A DNA stretch of 36,904 bases from Gammaproteobacteria bacterium (GCA_022340645.1 JAJDNP010000028.1:1-36904); one strand, 5' to 3'; positions 16,201-23,168 are shown, counted from the first letter of the stretch. Numbers and translations are program-made. The notes: generated by a model from the sequence alone, not told the origin.

Positions 16201-16780
16201 GGTTGATTAATGCATTGATATCCGTATCCGCATTTACGTTCAGCGTGTCAAGCAGTGGATATATTTTCGTGGCAAGCTCGGGTTCAGGCTTTTTGTTATA
16301 TTCCAGCAGCAGTGTAATGAGTTCGGCGATAATCTGTTGTTTTCCATTTGCTGTGAGTTTTGCATTTTGTGAATAAATTTCATTGCTAATATTAAAAATA
16401 TAAGACAGGGAATTCTGCAGAATTGAGTGGTGTGTTTTGAAATCTTCCACTATTTCTGATTCATTCTTGATCAGTCTTTCCAGACTGGCGATTGGAACGA
16501 TAATGATATCCTCATTAACAGCATTGGCGCTGTTTAAATGTGAGGCCTTTTCGTTGAGTGTTGCCAGCGTGTTGTTGAGTACATCATATCCCTGGATCTG
16601 ACTGCTTCTGTAGCGTAACAGATCCCGGTGAAGCTGAACCTGCAAGCCCTCAATATCTTCTATAGTGCGAAGTGTTTCGCTAAGCGGTATGTCGCTATAG
16701 ATGCTTTTATAAAAGAAGAAACTTATAATCGATATTAATAGAGTAAAACCGATCCAGTGATTTAGACTACCTTTTTTCAT
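13208..16780 (-). CDS. membrane GAF-GAF-PAS-GGDEF-EAL c-di-GMP enzyme
   Basis: A 1190-residue protein. A helical extracytoplasmic domain (about 28-240; it resembles the DAHL-type sensor domain, with an RSSQIQGYDVL segment) lies between membrane helices at 9-25 and 242-263. Two GAF domains follow (about 300-440 and 455-612), then PAS (about 622-740), GGDEF (about 750-912) and EAL (about 925-1180). GGDEF is intact at 829-833, with the inhibitory-site RxxD at 820-823. The EAL domain keeps its metal and catalytic residues (E961 in EILVRL, N1020, E1052, D1082-D1083, K1103, E1139/E1142, Q1159), so both synthesis and hydrolysis of c-di-GMP look possible. The start overlaps the stop of the diheme peroxidase gene by 4 bases (ATGA), implying coupled translation and perhaps shared sensing. 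Confidence 0.93.
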   Translation of the reverse strand: MKKGSLNHWIGFTLLISIISFFFYKSIYSDIPLSETLRTIEDIEGLQVQLHRDLLRYRSSQIQGYDVLNNTLATLNEKASHLNSANAVNEDIIIVPIASLERLIKNESEIVEDFKTHHSILQNSLSYIFNISNEIYSQNAKLTANGKQQIIAELITLLLEYNKKPEPELATKIYPLLDTLNVNADTDINALINHSLIIIEHLPEIDKILSWFNSLNVENQIILLKNTVSDLRKKQGNDIKTFNVLLFLCTIYLIFYILYIFITLQKNKDQLSNSNTRLNNEIGLRQKTEHALYQLVNIDKKSNNNEDRILFLLNALCNALNVEYAYLSSINPNRKNAEIIGLLEHGMFSNNIACTITNTPCEQVLKYGRLVHNNNLHKYFPNAKNGILKNAVSYIGISLFNKKKNIIGIIAIASDFPIKDTNLAENILTISTSRAIIELENQIEINNSIRYQKGLALIDNWIARLITEGYDKDAFFKNICHAAQEITNTQLAAFPALDSNKEEYSFLASTGVRSDLLKDLIFDLQDNSICSWTILNNKNLVINDVSSDNRVRKQLASQLGIKSALLTPVTLKDEPYGAIAVFRTYEDFDKIDEQLMTQFSQSVQMAIINMQLVSDIKTERERAEVTLHSIGDAVITTNISGKIEYMNHVAESLTSWPFNEARNKNIQDVFRIEDMDTGEPIHDVVLSCIEDGIAIEKSILILINKNDAKKDIESSISPILNTSGMAEGVVIVFHDETERRQLENTIKYQASHDPLTDLLNRAAFDIELSNHVYDAVNNGKEHILCYLDLDRFKLINDTAGHSAGDQCLIQVTSLIQSCIRSEDILGRLGGDEFGLILKNCSQDIALKITNNIVKMMADMQFNWDGCDYSLGVSIGLTPLEMNTKTAKEAIRKADLACYTAKDQGKSQAYMYEEQDSELIRRQEESYWATRITDAIEKNRLQLFAQPIISLKNNNPLYSHVEILVRLLDENNKLIAPDAFIPAAERYNLIHLIDRTIIFETFLFINKYAGTDENNTLYSINLSGHTLGDKDIVEFINSTADRFGISPRQICFEITETAAIKELQKAKKFIRELKSRGYKFALDDFGSGLSSFQYLKTLSVDYLKIDGSFVADMVNNNIDHAMVAAINEVGHIMGIETIAEYVENDQIIKKLQDLNVDYGQGYGIEQPRPIKEMLSFNIQSSPALKLVNSKS

Positions 16781-17790
16781 GAGTGCATATCCAGTGGTCT
16801 GTTTTTATATTCACCGGTTAGAGTATTCAGAAATGACTTGATTAACTCTATCTCATTGTCTGTTAACACCTTTCCTACCTGTGTTTTACCCATGATGCTG
16901 ATGGCTTGTTCAATCGTTTTTGCGCTGCCGTCATGTAAATATGGTGCGGTAACAGCAATGTTTCTCAGGGATGGCACCTTGAAAACAAATTTGTCCATTT
17001 CACGGTTGCTGGTGTTATACCGCCCGTAATCCTGCTTTTGAATGTTGCCTCTTTCAGCAAGATAGTCATAAAACAGGCCAAATTTCTGGTAAAGATTGCC
17101 GCCAATATTCGTCCCCTGGTGGCAGGACACACAGCCCAACTCTTTAAACAGGGTATAACCTTCAATTTCTTTATTCGTCAGGCTTCCATCATTTCTAAGG
17201 TAACGATCAAAGCGTGAATTTGGCGTGATTAGTGTTTTTTCGAATTCAACGATGGCGTCGATGATATTTTCTATTGTTAAACCATCAGCATAAGTCGCAT
17301 TAAAGTTTTTCTGGAAGTCCTCATCAATAGTAAGTCTTGCAATGATATTGCTCCACTTATTATTGAACTTATGGGTATTTTTCACTGCCATATCTATTTG
17401 CTGCTGGGGTGATGCAGCAGAGCCATCCCAGTTTTGCCTGAAATTGAATAAAACATTAAATACACTAGGCGTATTGAGCGCATACTGGCTGTTTGCCAGC
17501 AAGCTATTCACAGTAACATTGTCATCTCCACCAGCATCCAGCTGGTGGCAACTTGCACATGAAAGATCGTTGTTTGCAGATAAACGGGTGTCATAAAATA
17601 GCCTTTCACCAAGCCTGGCCCTGACGGCGTCAACTTCCATAACCTGGGGGATAGGAGATATCGGTTCATGTCGTAATGATTCACTTTTTCCTGCAAGTGC
17701 GCTGGCAGTATTAAATACACACATTATAGCGAGTAAGCATATTATTAATGATGGTAAGTATGCAGTATGGAGGTATTTAATAACTAACAT
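16777..17790 (-). CDS. periplasmic diheme cytochrome c peroxidase (CcpA/MauG family)
   Basis: A 337-residue protein with a signal peptide (MLVIKYLHTAYLPSLIICLL, cut near residues 32-34) and two c-type heme motifs, CASCH (about 78-82) and CVSCH (about 219-223). After the first come a TPSVFNVLF segment and the NWDGSA (WDG) motif of the family; after the second come FKVPSLRNIAVTAPYLHDGSAKT and the closing LTDNEIELIKSFL. These proteins reduce hydrogen peroxide with electrons from small cytochromes; some MauG-like members do other oxidations. It precedes and is translationally coupled to the GGDEF-EAL gene, an arrangement that suggests the peroxidase informs, or is informed by, c-di-GMP signalling. 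It is divergent from the pentapeptide gene across a gap of about 85 bases. Confidence 0.92.
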   Translation of the reverse strand: MLVIKYLHTAYLPSLIICLLAIMCVFNTASALAGKSESLRHEPISPIPQVMEVDAVRARLGERLFYDTRLSANNDLSCASCHQLDAGGDDNVTVNSLLANSQYALNTPSVFNVLFNFRQNWDGSAASPQQQIDMAVKNTHKFNNKWSNIIARLTIDEDFQKNFNATYADGLTIENIIDAIVEFEKTLITPNSRFDRYLRNDGSLTNKEIEGYTLFKELGCVSCHQGTNIGGNLYQKFGLFYDYLAERGNIQKQDYGRYNTSNREMDKFVFKVPSLRNIAVTAPYLHDGSAKTIEQAISIMGKTQVGKVLTDNEIELIKSFLNTLTGEYKNRPLDMHS

Positions 17791-17875
17791 TCCAGGGTTA
17801 AATCACTGTAAAATTACTTAACACGTAGTAAGGGAAAAATAATAATAGGATTCTAGTCAAGTTATGAGGAAAAAC

Positions 17876-18631
17876 ATGTCAAAAAAGCTGATATGTAGTT
17901 TATTTTTGGTGTTTTTTAATATATTTGGAATCAGTCCAGCGTTTTCTGCTTGTGAAGACGCTGCCGGGCCTGCAGTGAACTGGGCGAAATGTGATTTCAC
18001 CGGTATCGATTTAAAAAATAAAGACTTATCTAATGCTGTGTTGACTTCCGCGATATTTAACAATGCTGATTTATCCGGTGCGATTCTGGAAAATGCCGAC
18101 TTAAATTTTGCCAGGCTTGAAAATGCACGTTTTGATGGTGCGCGAATGAACAATTCACGCCTGGTTGCCGTCAAGGCACAGGGCGCAAGCTTTAAGAATG
18201 CGGAACTTGAAGGCAGCCGTCTGAGCCGTTCTGAACTGGCAAATGCTGATTTCACCGGGGCCAGGGCCGATGGCGCCAATTTTTATGATGCAAAACTTCA
18301 GTCTGCAATCTTCACTGGCGCCAGGTTGACCAAATCTACTTTTGAACGCAGCCGCCTGAGCCGTGCAAACTTCAATGACTCGAAATTGATACAGTCTGTA
18401 TTTCGACAGGCACGATTACAGGAAACCAGTTTTAATAAAGCGGATTTAACCAGAGCAGTACTTGATGAAGCAGATTGCCGGGATGCGGACTTTACCCAGG
18501 CTGATTTGACCAAGGCATCTTTCAGGGAAGCAAAGATAGAAGAGTCTATTTTTACCGGGGCGCTACTGGGAGATACTACCTGGTCGAATTACAAACGCTG
18601 CCGCGCCAGTTCGGTTGGTGAATGCCAATGA
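17876..18631 (+). CDS. secreted pentapeptide-repeat protein
   Basis: A 251-residue protein with a signal peptide (MSKKLICSLFLVFFNIFGIS, cut near PAFSA), then CEDAAGPAVNW and about 35 pentapeptide units of the A(D/N)LxX type, such as NADLS, ENADL, ANADF, TGARA and KADLT. The repeats form a right-handed quadrilateral beta-helix. The C-terminal tail (TTWSNYKRCRASSVGEC) is a capping motif seen in a secreted subgroup, with Cys residues that may be oxidised. The ATG at 17876 is chosen over 17864 because GAGGA ends 5 bases before it and the signal peptide is then intact. Its stop overlaps the start of the thioredoxin-TPR gene (ATGA), so the two are coupled. Function unknown; it may be a structural or binding scaffold. 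Confidence 0.88.
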   Translation: MSKKLICSLFLVFFNIFGISPAFSACEDAAGPAVNWAKCDFTGIDLKNKDLSNAVLTSAIFNNADLSGAILENADLNFARLENARFDGARMNNSRLVAVKAQGASFKNAELEGSRLSRSELANADFTGARADGANFYDAKLQSAIFTGARLTKSTFERSRLSRANFNDSKLIQSVFRQARLQETSFNKADLTRAVLDEADCRDADFTQADLTKASFREAKIEESIFTGALLGDTTWSNYKRCRASSVGECQ

Positions 18632-19482
18632 GTAACTATATCCTGGATGTAACGGCAGAGAACTTCAAAGAGGCTGTGCTGCATAATTCGCATAAAGGAC
18701 CGGTAATGGTTAATTACTGGGCTGAAAACGCTGGTCCCTGCCTGCGCCTGTGGCCAGTGCTGGAAAAACTGGCAAATGATTACCAGGGCCGGTTTTTGCT
18801 GGTTAATATTGATACCAATAAAGATAAACAGCTTGCGCGCGATTATGGTGTTAATAGCGTACCCACTGTAAAACTGTTCGTTAATGGCGAAGTCGTTGAG
18901 CAGATTCATGGCTATGATTCCCCCGACAGTTTTAAAAAAATGCTGCAAAAGTACCTGGCGCGCGAGTCAGATAAAGAACTGGCGGCGGCGGTATCGCTCT
19001 ATCAAACTGGTGATAAACAGGCGGCAATTCAGCAGTTAAATAAACTGGTTTTTCTCGATCCTGAGAACCCGCGTATTTTGCTCACTCTTTCCAAGTTATT
19101 AATGAGAGAAGAAGAATACCGGCAGGCCTATGACTTGCTGCAAAAGTCACCGTTAAAATTTGAGAGTGAGGAAGCAGTGGTGTTAATGGCAAACGCGAAG
19201 TTTTTATCAACCGCACAACAGGCGCCGAACCTGGCTGAAATCGAGCAGCAGTTAACAAGCACACCGGGCGATCAAAAATTATTATTCCAGCTTTGCAGTC
19301 ATCAGATGATGCAAAGCAGATTCCCTGATGCAATGGAGACGCTTTTGAAAATGATCAGGCTAGACCCTGCATGGCAGGATAGCATCGCCAGTTTATGCCT
19401 GCGCGGTTTGTTCATTATGTTAGGTAAAGATAATCCCGATGTGATTAAATATCGTCAAAAATTAATTGATCAGCAGTCATAA
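18628..19482 (+). CDS. CnoX-like thioredoxin-TPR co-chaperone lacking the first active-site Cys
   Basis: A 284-residue cytosolic protein. Residues 1-105 are a thioredoxin fold with VPTVKLFVNGEVVEQIHGY; the rest are TPR-like helices (LAAAVSLYQTGDKQAAIQQL, LDPENPRILLTLSKLL) as in YbbN/CnoX. CnoX binds unfolding or oxidised proteins under hypochlorous-acid stress and hands them to GroEL and DnaK. The active site is AGPC (in YWAENAGPCLRL) in place of CGPC. The E. coli protein also lacks the first Cys (SQHC), so a non-reductase holdase role fits. The start at 18628 is preferred because it overlaps the upstream stop as ATGA; 18622 would add two residues. The partner gene encodes an exported protein, so the pairing is unusual. 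Confidence 0.88.
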   Translation: MSNYILDVTAENFKEAVLHNSHKGPVMVNYWAENAGPCLRLWPVLEKLANDYQGRFLLVNIDTNKDKQLARDYGVNSVPTVKLFVNGEVVEQIHGYDSPDSFKKMLQKYLARESDKELAAAVSLYQTGDKQAAIQQLNKLVFLDPENPRILLTLSKLLMREEEYRQAYDLLQKSPLKFESEEAVVLMANAKFLSTAQQAPNLAEIEQQLTSTPGDQKLLFQLCSHQMMQSRFPDAMETLLKMIRLDPAWQDSIASLCLRGLFIMLGKDNPDVIKYRQKLIDQQS

Positions 19483-19490
19483 AGAAAAAT

Positions 19491-19679
19491 TAGTCCACAG
19501 ATGAACGCAGATAAACACAGATAAAACTGTTTAAAAAGTCTGTCATCCTGAACGCTAGTGAAGGATATTTAACAGCATAATATCAATAGGCAAACTAAAG
19601 ATCTTTCGCAACCGCTCAAGATAACAGTAACCAAAATAATCGTTTTTATCTGTGTTTATCTGCGTTCATCTGTGGACTA
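19491..19679. repeat. inverted 10-base-period element, copy 2
   Basis: Perfect 36-base arms at 19491-19526 and 19644-19679, with the same three 10-base units as at 9012 (GTCCACAGAT, GAACGCAGAT, AAACACAGAT). The 117-base interior is unrelated to the other copies and itself contains a second, different inverted repeat (19540-19627). It starts 8 bases after the thioredoxin-TPR gene. Confidence 0.9.
19540..19627. repeat. nested imperfect inverted repeat inside copy 2
   Basis: 19540-19566 (beginning CTGTCATCCTGAACGC) and 19601-19627 (ending CAAGATAACAG) are imperfect reverse complements (about 18 of 27). The left arm resembles the GTCATCCTGAGCG-type repeat that I recall from many genomes. One palindromic element thus sits wholly inside another. 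Confidence 0.6.
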
Positions 19680-19727
19680 AATGTTTTTATTATTTCATAC
19701 AGGTAGCAGCACTTAAATTGCAATATT

Positions 19728-20123
19728 ATGAACCCATTAGAATTTTTAGCCACAATGGCAGAAACCGCAAACAAGCTTGACCTGGATGCACACATGAATA
19801 TGATTTCTAAAGAAGTCAGTGTCTACGGTGTACCCGGTTTTGAAGTTATTACCTTTGATGACTGGTACAGGCAGTGTGAATACGAATTTGAAAACAGGCT
19901 GCTAAAGAAGGTCAGCTATGAAGGGCTGAATGTCCTTGCCGAGACACCCGATCGCATTATGTTCAAATCAGTGGAAACTGTTGAAGGCAGCGATGGCAGC
20001 GTGAATACCAGTGGCATCGAGTTCATTATTCAAAAAGAAGATGATGGCCAGTGGCGCGTATACCAGGAGCGCGTTTTGCCTGATGATGAACTGGAAAACG
20101 ATAAGCGCCGCGGGGCTTTGTAA
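19728..20123 (+). CDS. small NTF2/SnoaL-like hypothetical protein
   Basis: A 131-residue soluble protein with no signal peptide. Its pattern (helix LEFLATMAETANKLDLDAHMNM, then strands VSVYGVPGFEVITFDDW, VSYEGLNVLAETPDRIMFKSVETVEG, GIEFIIQKEDDGQWRVYQERV) fits the cone-shaped NTF2/SnoaL fold, in which a QWRVYQ-type strand is common near the end. The C-terminus is charged (DDELENDKRR). No catalytic residues can be assigned and I do not recognise a named family. It stands alone between two repeat elements (19491-19679 and 20140-20220). Composition and codon use look like the neighbours, so it is probably a real gene; the ribosome site is not obvious. Confidence 0.7.
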   Translation: MNPLEFLATMAETANKLDLDAHMNMISKEVSVYGVPGFEVITFDDWYRQCEYEFENRLLKKVSYEGLNVLAETPDRIMFKSVETVEGSDGSVNTSGIEFIIQKEDDGQWRVYQERVLPDDELENDKRRGAL

Positions 20124-20139
20124 AAGCAAATTATTTTAG

Positions 20140-20220
20140 TCCGCGAATAACGCCAAATACACAAAAGAAGCGAAAAATATTTTTTTATTAAATATTTGCA
20201 TTATTTGCGTTTTTCGCGGA
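20140..20220. repeat. short inverted element, TCCGCGAATA type
   Basis: The left arm begins TCCGCGAATAACGCCAAATA at 20140. The right arm ends in its near complement TTTTTCGCGGA at 20220. Like the CACAGAT family it is built on a roughly 10-base period with an A-rich spacer, and its right arm resembles the block at 81-110. It lies between the convergent NTF2-like and slyX genes. Confidence 0.75.
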
Positions 20221-20234
20221 TATTTTTGTTTTTA

Positions 20235-20438
20235 TCAATAATGCGGTGGCGGGGTTTCTTCACTTTCGTGCGCTACCAGTGATGCCTGTGATGCACTTAA
20301 CTTTTTCTCAAGCATTGAAACTTTTTGCTGCAGTGAATCTATTTCGCTGTGCTGACGAATGACGGTTTTATTTAATACTTCGATGGTGTCTTCCAGGTGA
20401 GTCAAACGAATTTCTAATTCTGTGATTCGATTTTCCAT
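20235..20438 (-). CDS. slyX: SlyX family protein
   Basis: A 67-residue coiled-coil protein: ENRITELEIRLTHLEDTIEVL heptads from residue 2, LNKTVIRQHSEIDSLQQKVSMLEKKL, and the family ending PPPHY. It matches SlyX (about 70 residues), whose function is unknown. It is the last gene of a minus-strand run (queF, FGGY kinase, cysZ, slyX), starting 13 bases after the cysZ stop; co-transcription is likely. No unusual features. The identity rests on length, coiled coil and the diagnostic PPPHY ending. Confidence 0.92.
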   Translation of the reverse strand: MENRITELEIRLTHLEDTIEVLNKTVIRQHSEIDSLQQKVSMLEKKLSASQASLVAHESEETPPPHY

Positions 20439-20451
20439 TTATTGACCGTAT

Positions 20452-21180
20452 TTAAACTGCTTCAGGTTTATTGCTGATTTTTGTTGTCAGTTTGGTCGCA
20501 CCGGCAACCGCGACCGGCATGGCAAAGAAATTGATAACCGGGATACTGGTCAAAATAAAAACAGCGCTGCCCAGGCCAAGCGAGCGCATACGATTTTTTC
20601 GATTGTATGCCTTGATATCTTCAAAAAAATGCCCCCGGTTGCCAAGCGGGTAATCATTGTATTCAAGTGCAAAAAACCAGACTGCAAACAGAATCCAGAG
20701 GAAGGGTGCAACAATATTAATGCCCGGAATGATGGTGATAATGATGAGCGGTATAAACCATTTGACGGCGTATAGAATTTTCTGGATCTCTGATTTCAGG
20801 GTTCGCACCATCAGTCTTATAAAGCTATCAGAGTTAATATCTTTTGGTTTTTGACCGGTGAGCATGGCTTCAACACTTGATGACAGCAAGCTGTTAAATG
20901 GCGCAGCGATTAAATTGGCGATAACGGTGAAGGTGTAGAACACGATAAGAAACATTGCAATGGCAAACAGCGGCCATATCAGCCATTCAAGCCAGCTTAG
21001 CCAGTCAGGCAATAACTTTTCCAACCAGCTATCGAGCTGGTCGCTTAACAGTTTTGTTGCCACAGAAAACAGTCCGAGATTGATGAAAAACGGAATAAGC
21101 ACAAAACGCCTGATACCGGGTTTAAACAATAAAGCGAATCCGCTTAAACAATCGATAAAGCCTTTAAAAAATGAAACCAT
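20452..21180 (-). CDS. cysZ: sulfate transporter CysZ
   Basis: A 242-residue inner-membrane protein that admits sulfate for cysteine synthesis. It matches E. coli CysZ (about 253 residues) throughout: PGIRRFVLIPFFIN (about 21-34), WLSWLEWLIWPLFAI, ANLIAAPFNSLL (about 90-101), IIPGINIVAPFLWILFAVWF, NDYPLGN (family YCDYPFDN) and INFFAMPVAVAGATKL. The frame is open upstream to 21234, but those 18 residues translate the AAGTTRT heptamer repeat and are not family sequence, so the ATG at 21180 is chosen; there is no clear Shine-Dalgarno sequence before it. It lies between an FGGY kinase and slyX. cysM, another cysteine-synthesis gene, is elsewhere in this window. Confidence 0.94.
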   Translation of the reverse strand: MVSFFKGFIDCLSGFALLFKPGIRRFVLIPFFINLGLFSVATKLLSDQLDSWLEKLLPDWLSWLEWLIWPLFAIAMFLIVFYTFTVIANLIAAPFNSLLSSSVEAMLTGQKPKDINSDSFIRLMVRTLKSEIQKILYAVKWFIPLIIITIIPGINIVAPFLWILFAVWFFALEYNDYPLGNRGHFFEDIKAYNRKNRMRSLGLGSAVFILTSIPVINFFAMPVAVAGATKLTTKISNKPEAV

Positions 21181-21190
21181 GATTAAAATA

Positions 21191-21267
21191 GTTGTAAGTT
21201 GTAAGTTGTAAGTCCTAAGTTCTAAGTATTTCATTTTTTACTTATAACTTACAACTTAAAACTTTTA
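21191..21267. repeat. inverted pair of AAGTTRT heptamer arrays
   Basis: The left arm (21191-21227) has units GTAAGTT, GTAAGTT, GTAAGTC, CTAAGTT, CTAAGTA. The right arm (about 21240-21267) has CTTATAA, CTTACAA, CTTAAAA. The arms can pair around an AT-rich loop. The right arm encodes the last residues and stop codon of the FGGY kinase; the left arm borders the cysZ start. Confidence 0.85.
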
Positions 21268-22562
21268 ATAGCTCCCTGTTTTGCCAGTAACGCACTGCCA
21301 TAACAGGCTTCACTGTGCTCTGCCGATAAAATCTTCACCCGCATTGTGCGTTCGCGTATTTTATTCCAGGCCAGGTTTTTATTGCCGCCGCCGGTGGTGA
21401 AAATTCTTTGCGGGTACATGGCGCCCAGTTGCTCAAGTTTATGATAACCCTCAGCTTCTATGCCGGCGATGCCTTCGAGCAGGGCCTGAAAGAATGCGAT
21501 ATCCGATTCCGGGCGAGGATCGATCATGCTTTTTTTATTACTGTCATTAACCGGAAATCGTTCACCTCTGCCGGGCAGCGGGTAATAATGCAAGCCCGTT
21601 GGCTGTTCAGGTTTTAACTTGCGTGTCATTTCATCAAGCTGCGCCTGGTTGAAATGCTGTAACAGAACACTGCCACCGGAATTTGAAGCGCCGCCAACTA
21701 ACCAGAGGTTCTTCAGGCGATGGCTATATATGCCGTATTTCGCTTCAAACAGCGGTTTATCGGTAAAAAGTTTGATGACCAGAGTGCTGCCAAGCGAGGT
21801 GACGGCATCACCGAGCTGGTTTGCCCCGGTTGCCAGCACAGCCGCATTGCTGTCGGTCGTACCAGCAACAACGATGCAATTTTCGGCGAGATTATATTTT
21901 TCGATTAATGAAGATTTAACCTTGCCGATGCTGCTGCCAGGAGTGACCACCCGCGGTAACAGTGTTGCTGGCAGAACGGCACTTTCAGCATTGCTTTGCA
22001 GCCAGTCTGGCCACGCCTGTTTTGCACTGTCATAACCGAGCTTCAAACAGTTATTCTCGTCACTGATACCGTAGCGCCCGGTGAGCGAGGCAGCCAGCCA
22101 GTCAGCCTGAAAACAGAGAATTTCAGTCTCCGGGTATTTTTCCAGCAGGAGAAGGGCTTTGGCTAGTGAAGAGCTGGCGCCATGAACAGCGCTTTCGGCC
22201 GGCGCAAAGCGGCTGATGATTTCTGCCTGCCGCCAGGCTTGCTGATCGTTGTACATCAGTGCAGGGGAGAGCGGTGTACCGTCTTTTTTACAGGCGATCA
22301 ATGTAGCTGAAGTGCCGTCTATAGAAATTGCGCGAATAAGGCAGGATTTATCCAGCTGCTGTAATTTCCCGCTAATCGTGCTGATGATTCGATCAAGCAG
22401 TTGCCGCCAGATCACAGGGTCCTGTTCATTTTTGCCCTCAACGGCCTGTGTGCTTACAAAGGCGATATGGTGGCTAACAAGTTCCTCTTCAGCGTCGTTA
22501 ATACAGCTTGCGCGTATACCGGAGGTGCCGATATCAATCCCGAGGTATGCTGCCGTGGCCAC
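21249..22562 (-). CDS. FGGY-family carbohydrate kinase, probable D-ribulose kinase
   Basis: A 437-residue FGGY kinase, shorter than the usual 480-550. The first phosphate loop GIDIGTSGIRA is at about 8-18; the second-strand SIDGTSATLI is at about 78-87; an ALMYND motif follows (about 101-106). GTTDSNAAVLATGANQLGDAVTSLGSTLV (about 238-266) and ASNSGGSVLLQHF, then TTGGGNKN (about 397-404) are the ADP-site blocks. The pattern is most like the plant/cyanobacterial D-ribulose kinases; that substrate is inferred. The start is a GTG, 9 bases after the queF stop. The last residues (SFKL) and the stop codon come from an AAGTTRT heptamer repeat, so the C-terminus was reshaped by the repeat. Confidence 0.85.
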   Translation of the reverse strand: MATAAYLGIDIGTSGIRASCINDAEEELVSHHIAFVSTQAVEGKNEQDPVIWRQLLDRIISTISGKLQQLDKSCLIRAISIDGTSATLIACKKDGTPLSPALMYNDQQAWRQAEIISRFAPAESAVHGASSSLAKALLLLEKYPETEILCFQADWLAASLTGRYGISDENNCLKLGYDSAKQAWPDWLQSNAESAVLPATLLPRVVTPGSSIGKVKSSLIEKYNLAENCIVVAGTTDSNAAVLATGANQLGDAVTSLGSTLVIKLFTDKPLFEAKYGIYSHRLKNLWLVGGASNSGGSVLLQHFNQAQLDEMTRKLKPEQPTGLHYYPLPGRGERFPVNDSNKKSMIDPRPESDIAFFQALLEGIAGIEAEGYHKLEQLGAMYPQRIFTTGGGNKNLAWNKIRERTMRVKILSAEHSEACYGSALLAKQGAIKSFKL

Positions 22563-22571
22563 AAACAGGTG

Positions 22572-22961
22572 TTAAGGCAAGATTACTGGTGCCGGTGCAG
22601 TCCAGGCGGGGTCCTTATGTTCGGCAACGACGGAGGTGTAAATGCCGCCGCGTACATTAAACTCGGCAGTCAGGCGCATGAAACGCGGATTACAGGCTTT
22701 AACCAGGTCAGATAAAATCTCATTGGTAACCGCTTCATGAAAAGCGCCCTGGTCTCGAAAGGCCCAGATATAAAGTTTCAGCGCTTTAAGTTCGATACAG
22801 CTATTTTCCGGAACATATTCCAGCTGCAGGGTGGCGAAATCCGGCTGCCCGGTTTTGGGGCATAGGCAGGTAAATTCCGGCATTCGAATGCGGATAGTAT
22901 AATCACGTTCCGGTGATGGATTGTCAAAAGTTTCCAGTTCTTTGCCGGGTTTTGTAGTCAT
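22572..22961 (-). CDS. queF: NADPH-dependent 7-cyano-7-deazaguanine reductase
   Basis: QueF reduces the nitrile of preQ0 to preQ1 on the queuosine pathway. This is the short, unimodular (B. subtilis-like) type of 129 residues rather than the duplicated E. coli type. Key features: [15 protein letters not shown] (about 29-43) with catalytic Cys34 and Asp41, the NADPH-binding [17 protein letters not shown] stretch (about 55-71) with Glu57, and FHEAVTNEI with His75. It is the first gene of the minus-strand run leading through the FGGY kinase to cysZ and slyX. A TATAAT -10 box lies about 45 bases upstream. The leader is too short and lacks the preQ1-riboswitch sequence. Confidence 0.95.
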   Translation of the reverse strand: MTTKPGKELETFDNPSPERDYTIRIRMPEFTCLCPKTGQPDFATLQLEYVPENSCIELKALKLYIWAFRDQGAFHEAVTNEILSDLVKACNPRFMRLTAEFNVRGGIYTSVVAEHKDPAWTAPAPVILP

Positions 22962-23002
22962 AACGAATCTTGTAGTAATTGTTCAGCGAAAATATAGCGG
23001 GC

Positions 23003-23008
23003 ATTATA
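23003..23008 (-). promoter_or_regulatory. candidate -10 box for queF operon
   Basis: TATAAT on the minus strand (in CTGTATAATGCCCGC) lies 41 bases before the queF ATG, followed by a G+C-rich discriminator. The -35 position is A/T-rich without a good TTGACA match. Confidence 0.45.
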
Positions 23009-23158
23009 CAGAAAAAATCCGCATTTTTTATATTATCGATAACTAATATTAGCGAATGTTAATGTTTGTGTTACAATGAATTCAGCAGCTTACAAACGCA
23101 TTTTAAACAAGGAAGTAGCCATAATAAAAATTCCTTAAAATGATGTAAAATTCGCACT

Positions 23159-23164
23159 TATAAT
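23159..23164 (+). promoter_or_regulatory. candidate -10 box for smc
   Basis: TATAAT lies 77 bases before the smc ATG in a 280-base divergent region. The -35 is weak (TTAAAA, 18-base spacer). Transcription would start at about 23171, that is, inside the conserved motif at 23169-23194. Confidence 0.4.
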
Positions 23165-23168
23165 GCCT

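Noticed and set aside
17857-18279. 140-codon antisense frame in the pentapeptide gene
   Set aside because: It is open only because the repeat codons are periodic; it mirrors the plus-strand repeats.
21181-21234. N-terminal extension of cysZ
   Set aside because: It translates the AAGTTRT repeat; the family starts at 21180.
22962-23002. preQ1 riboswitch before queF
   Set aside because: The leader after the -10 box is about 35 bases and lacks the expected pseudoknot sequence.
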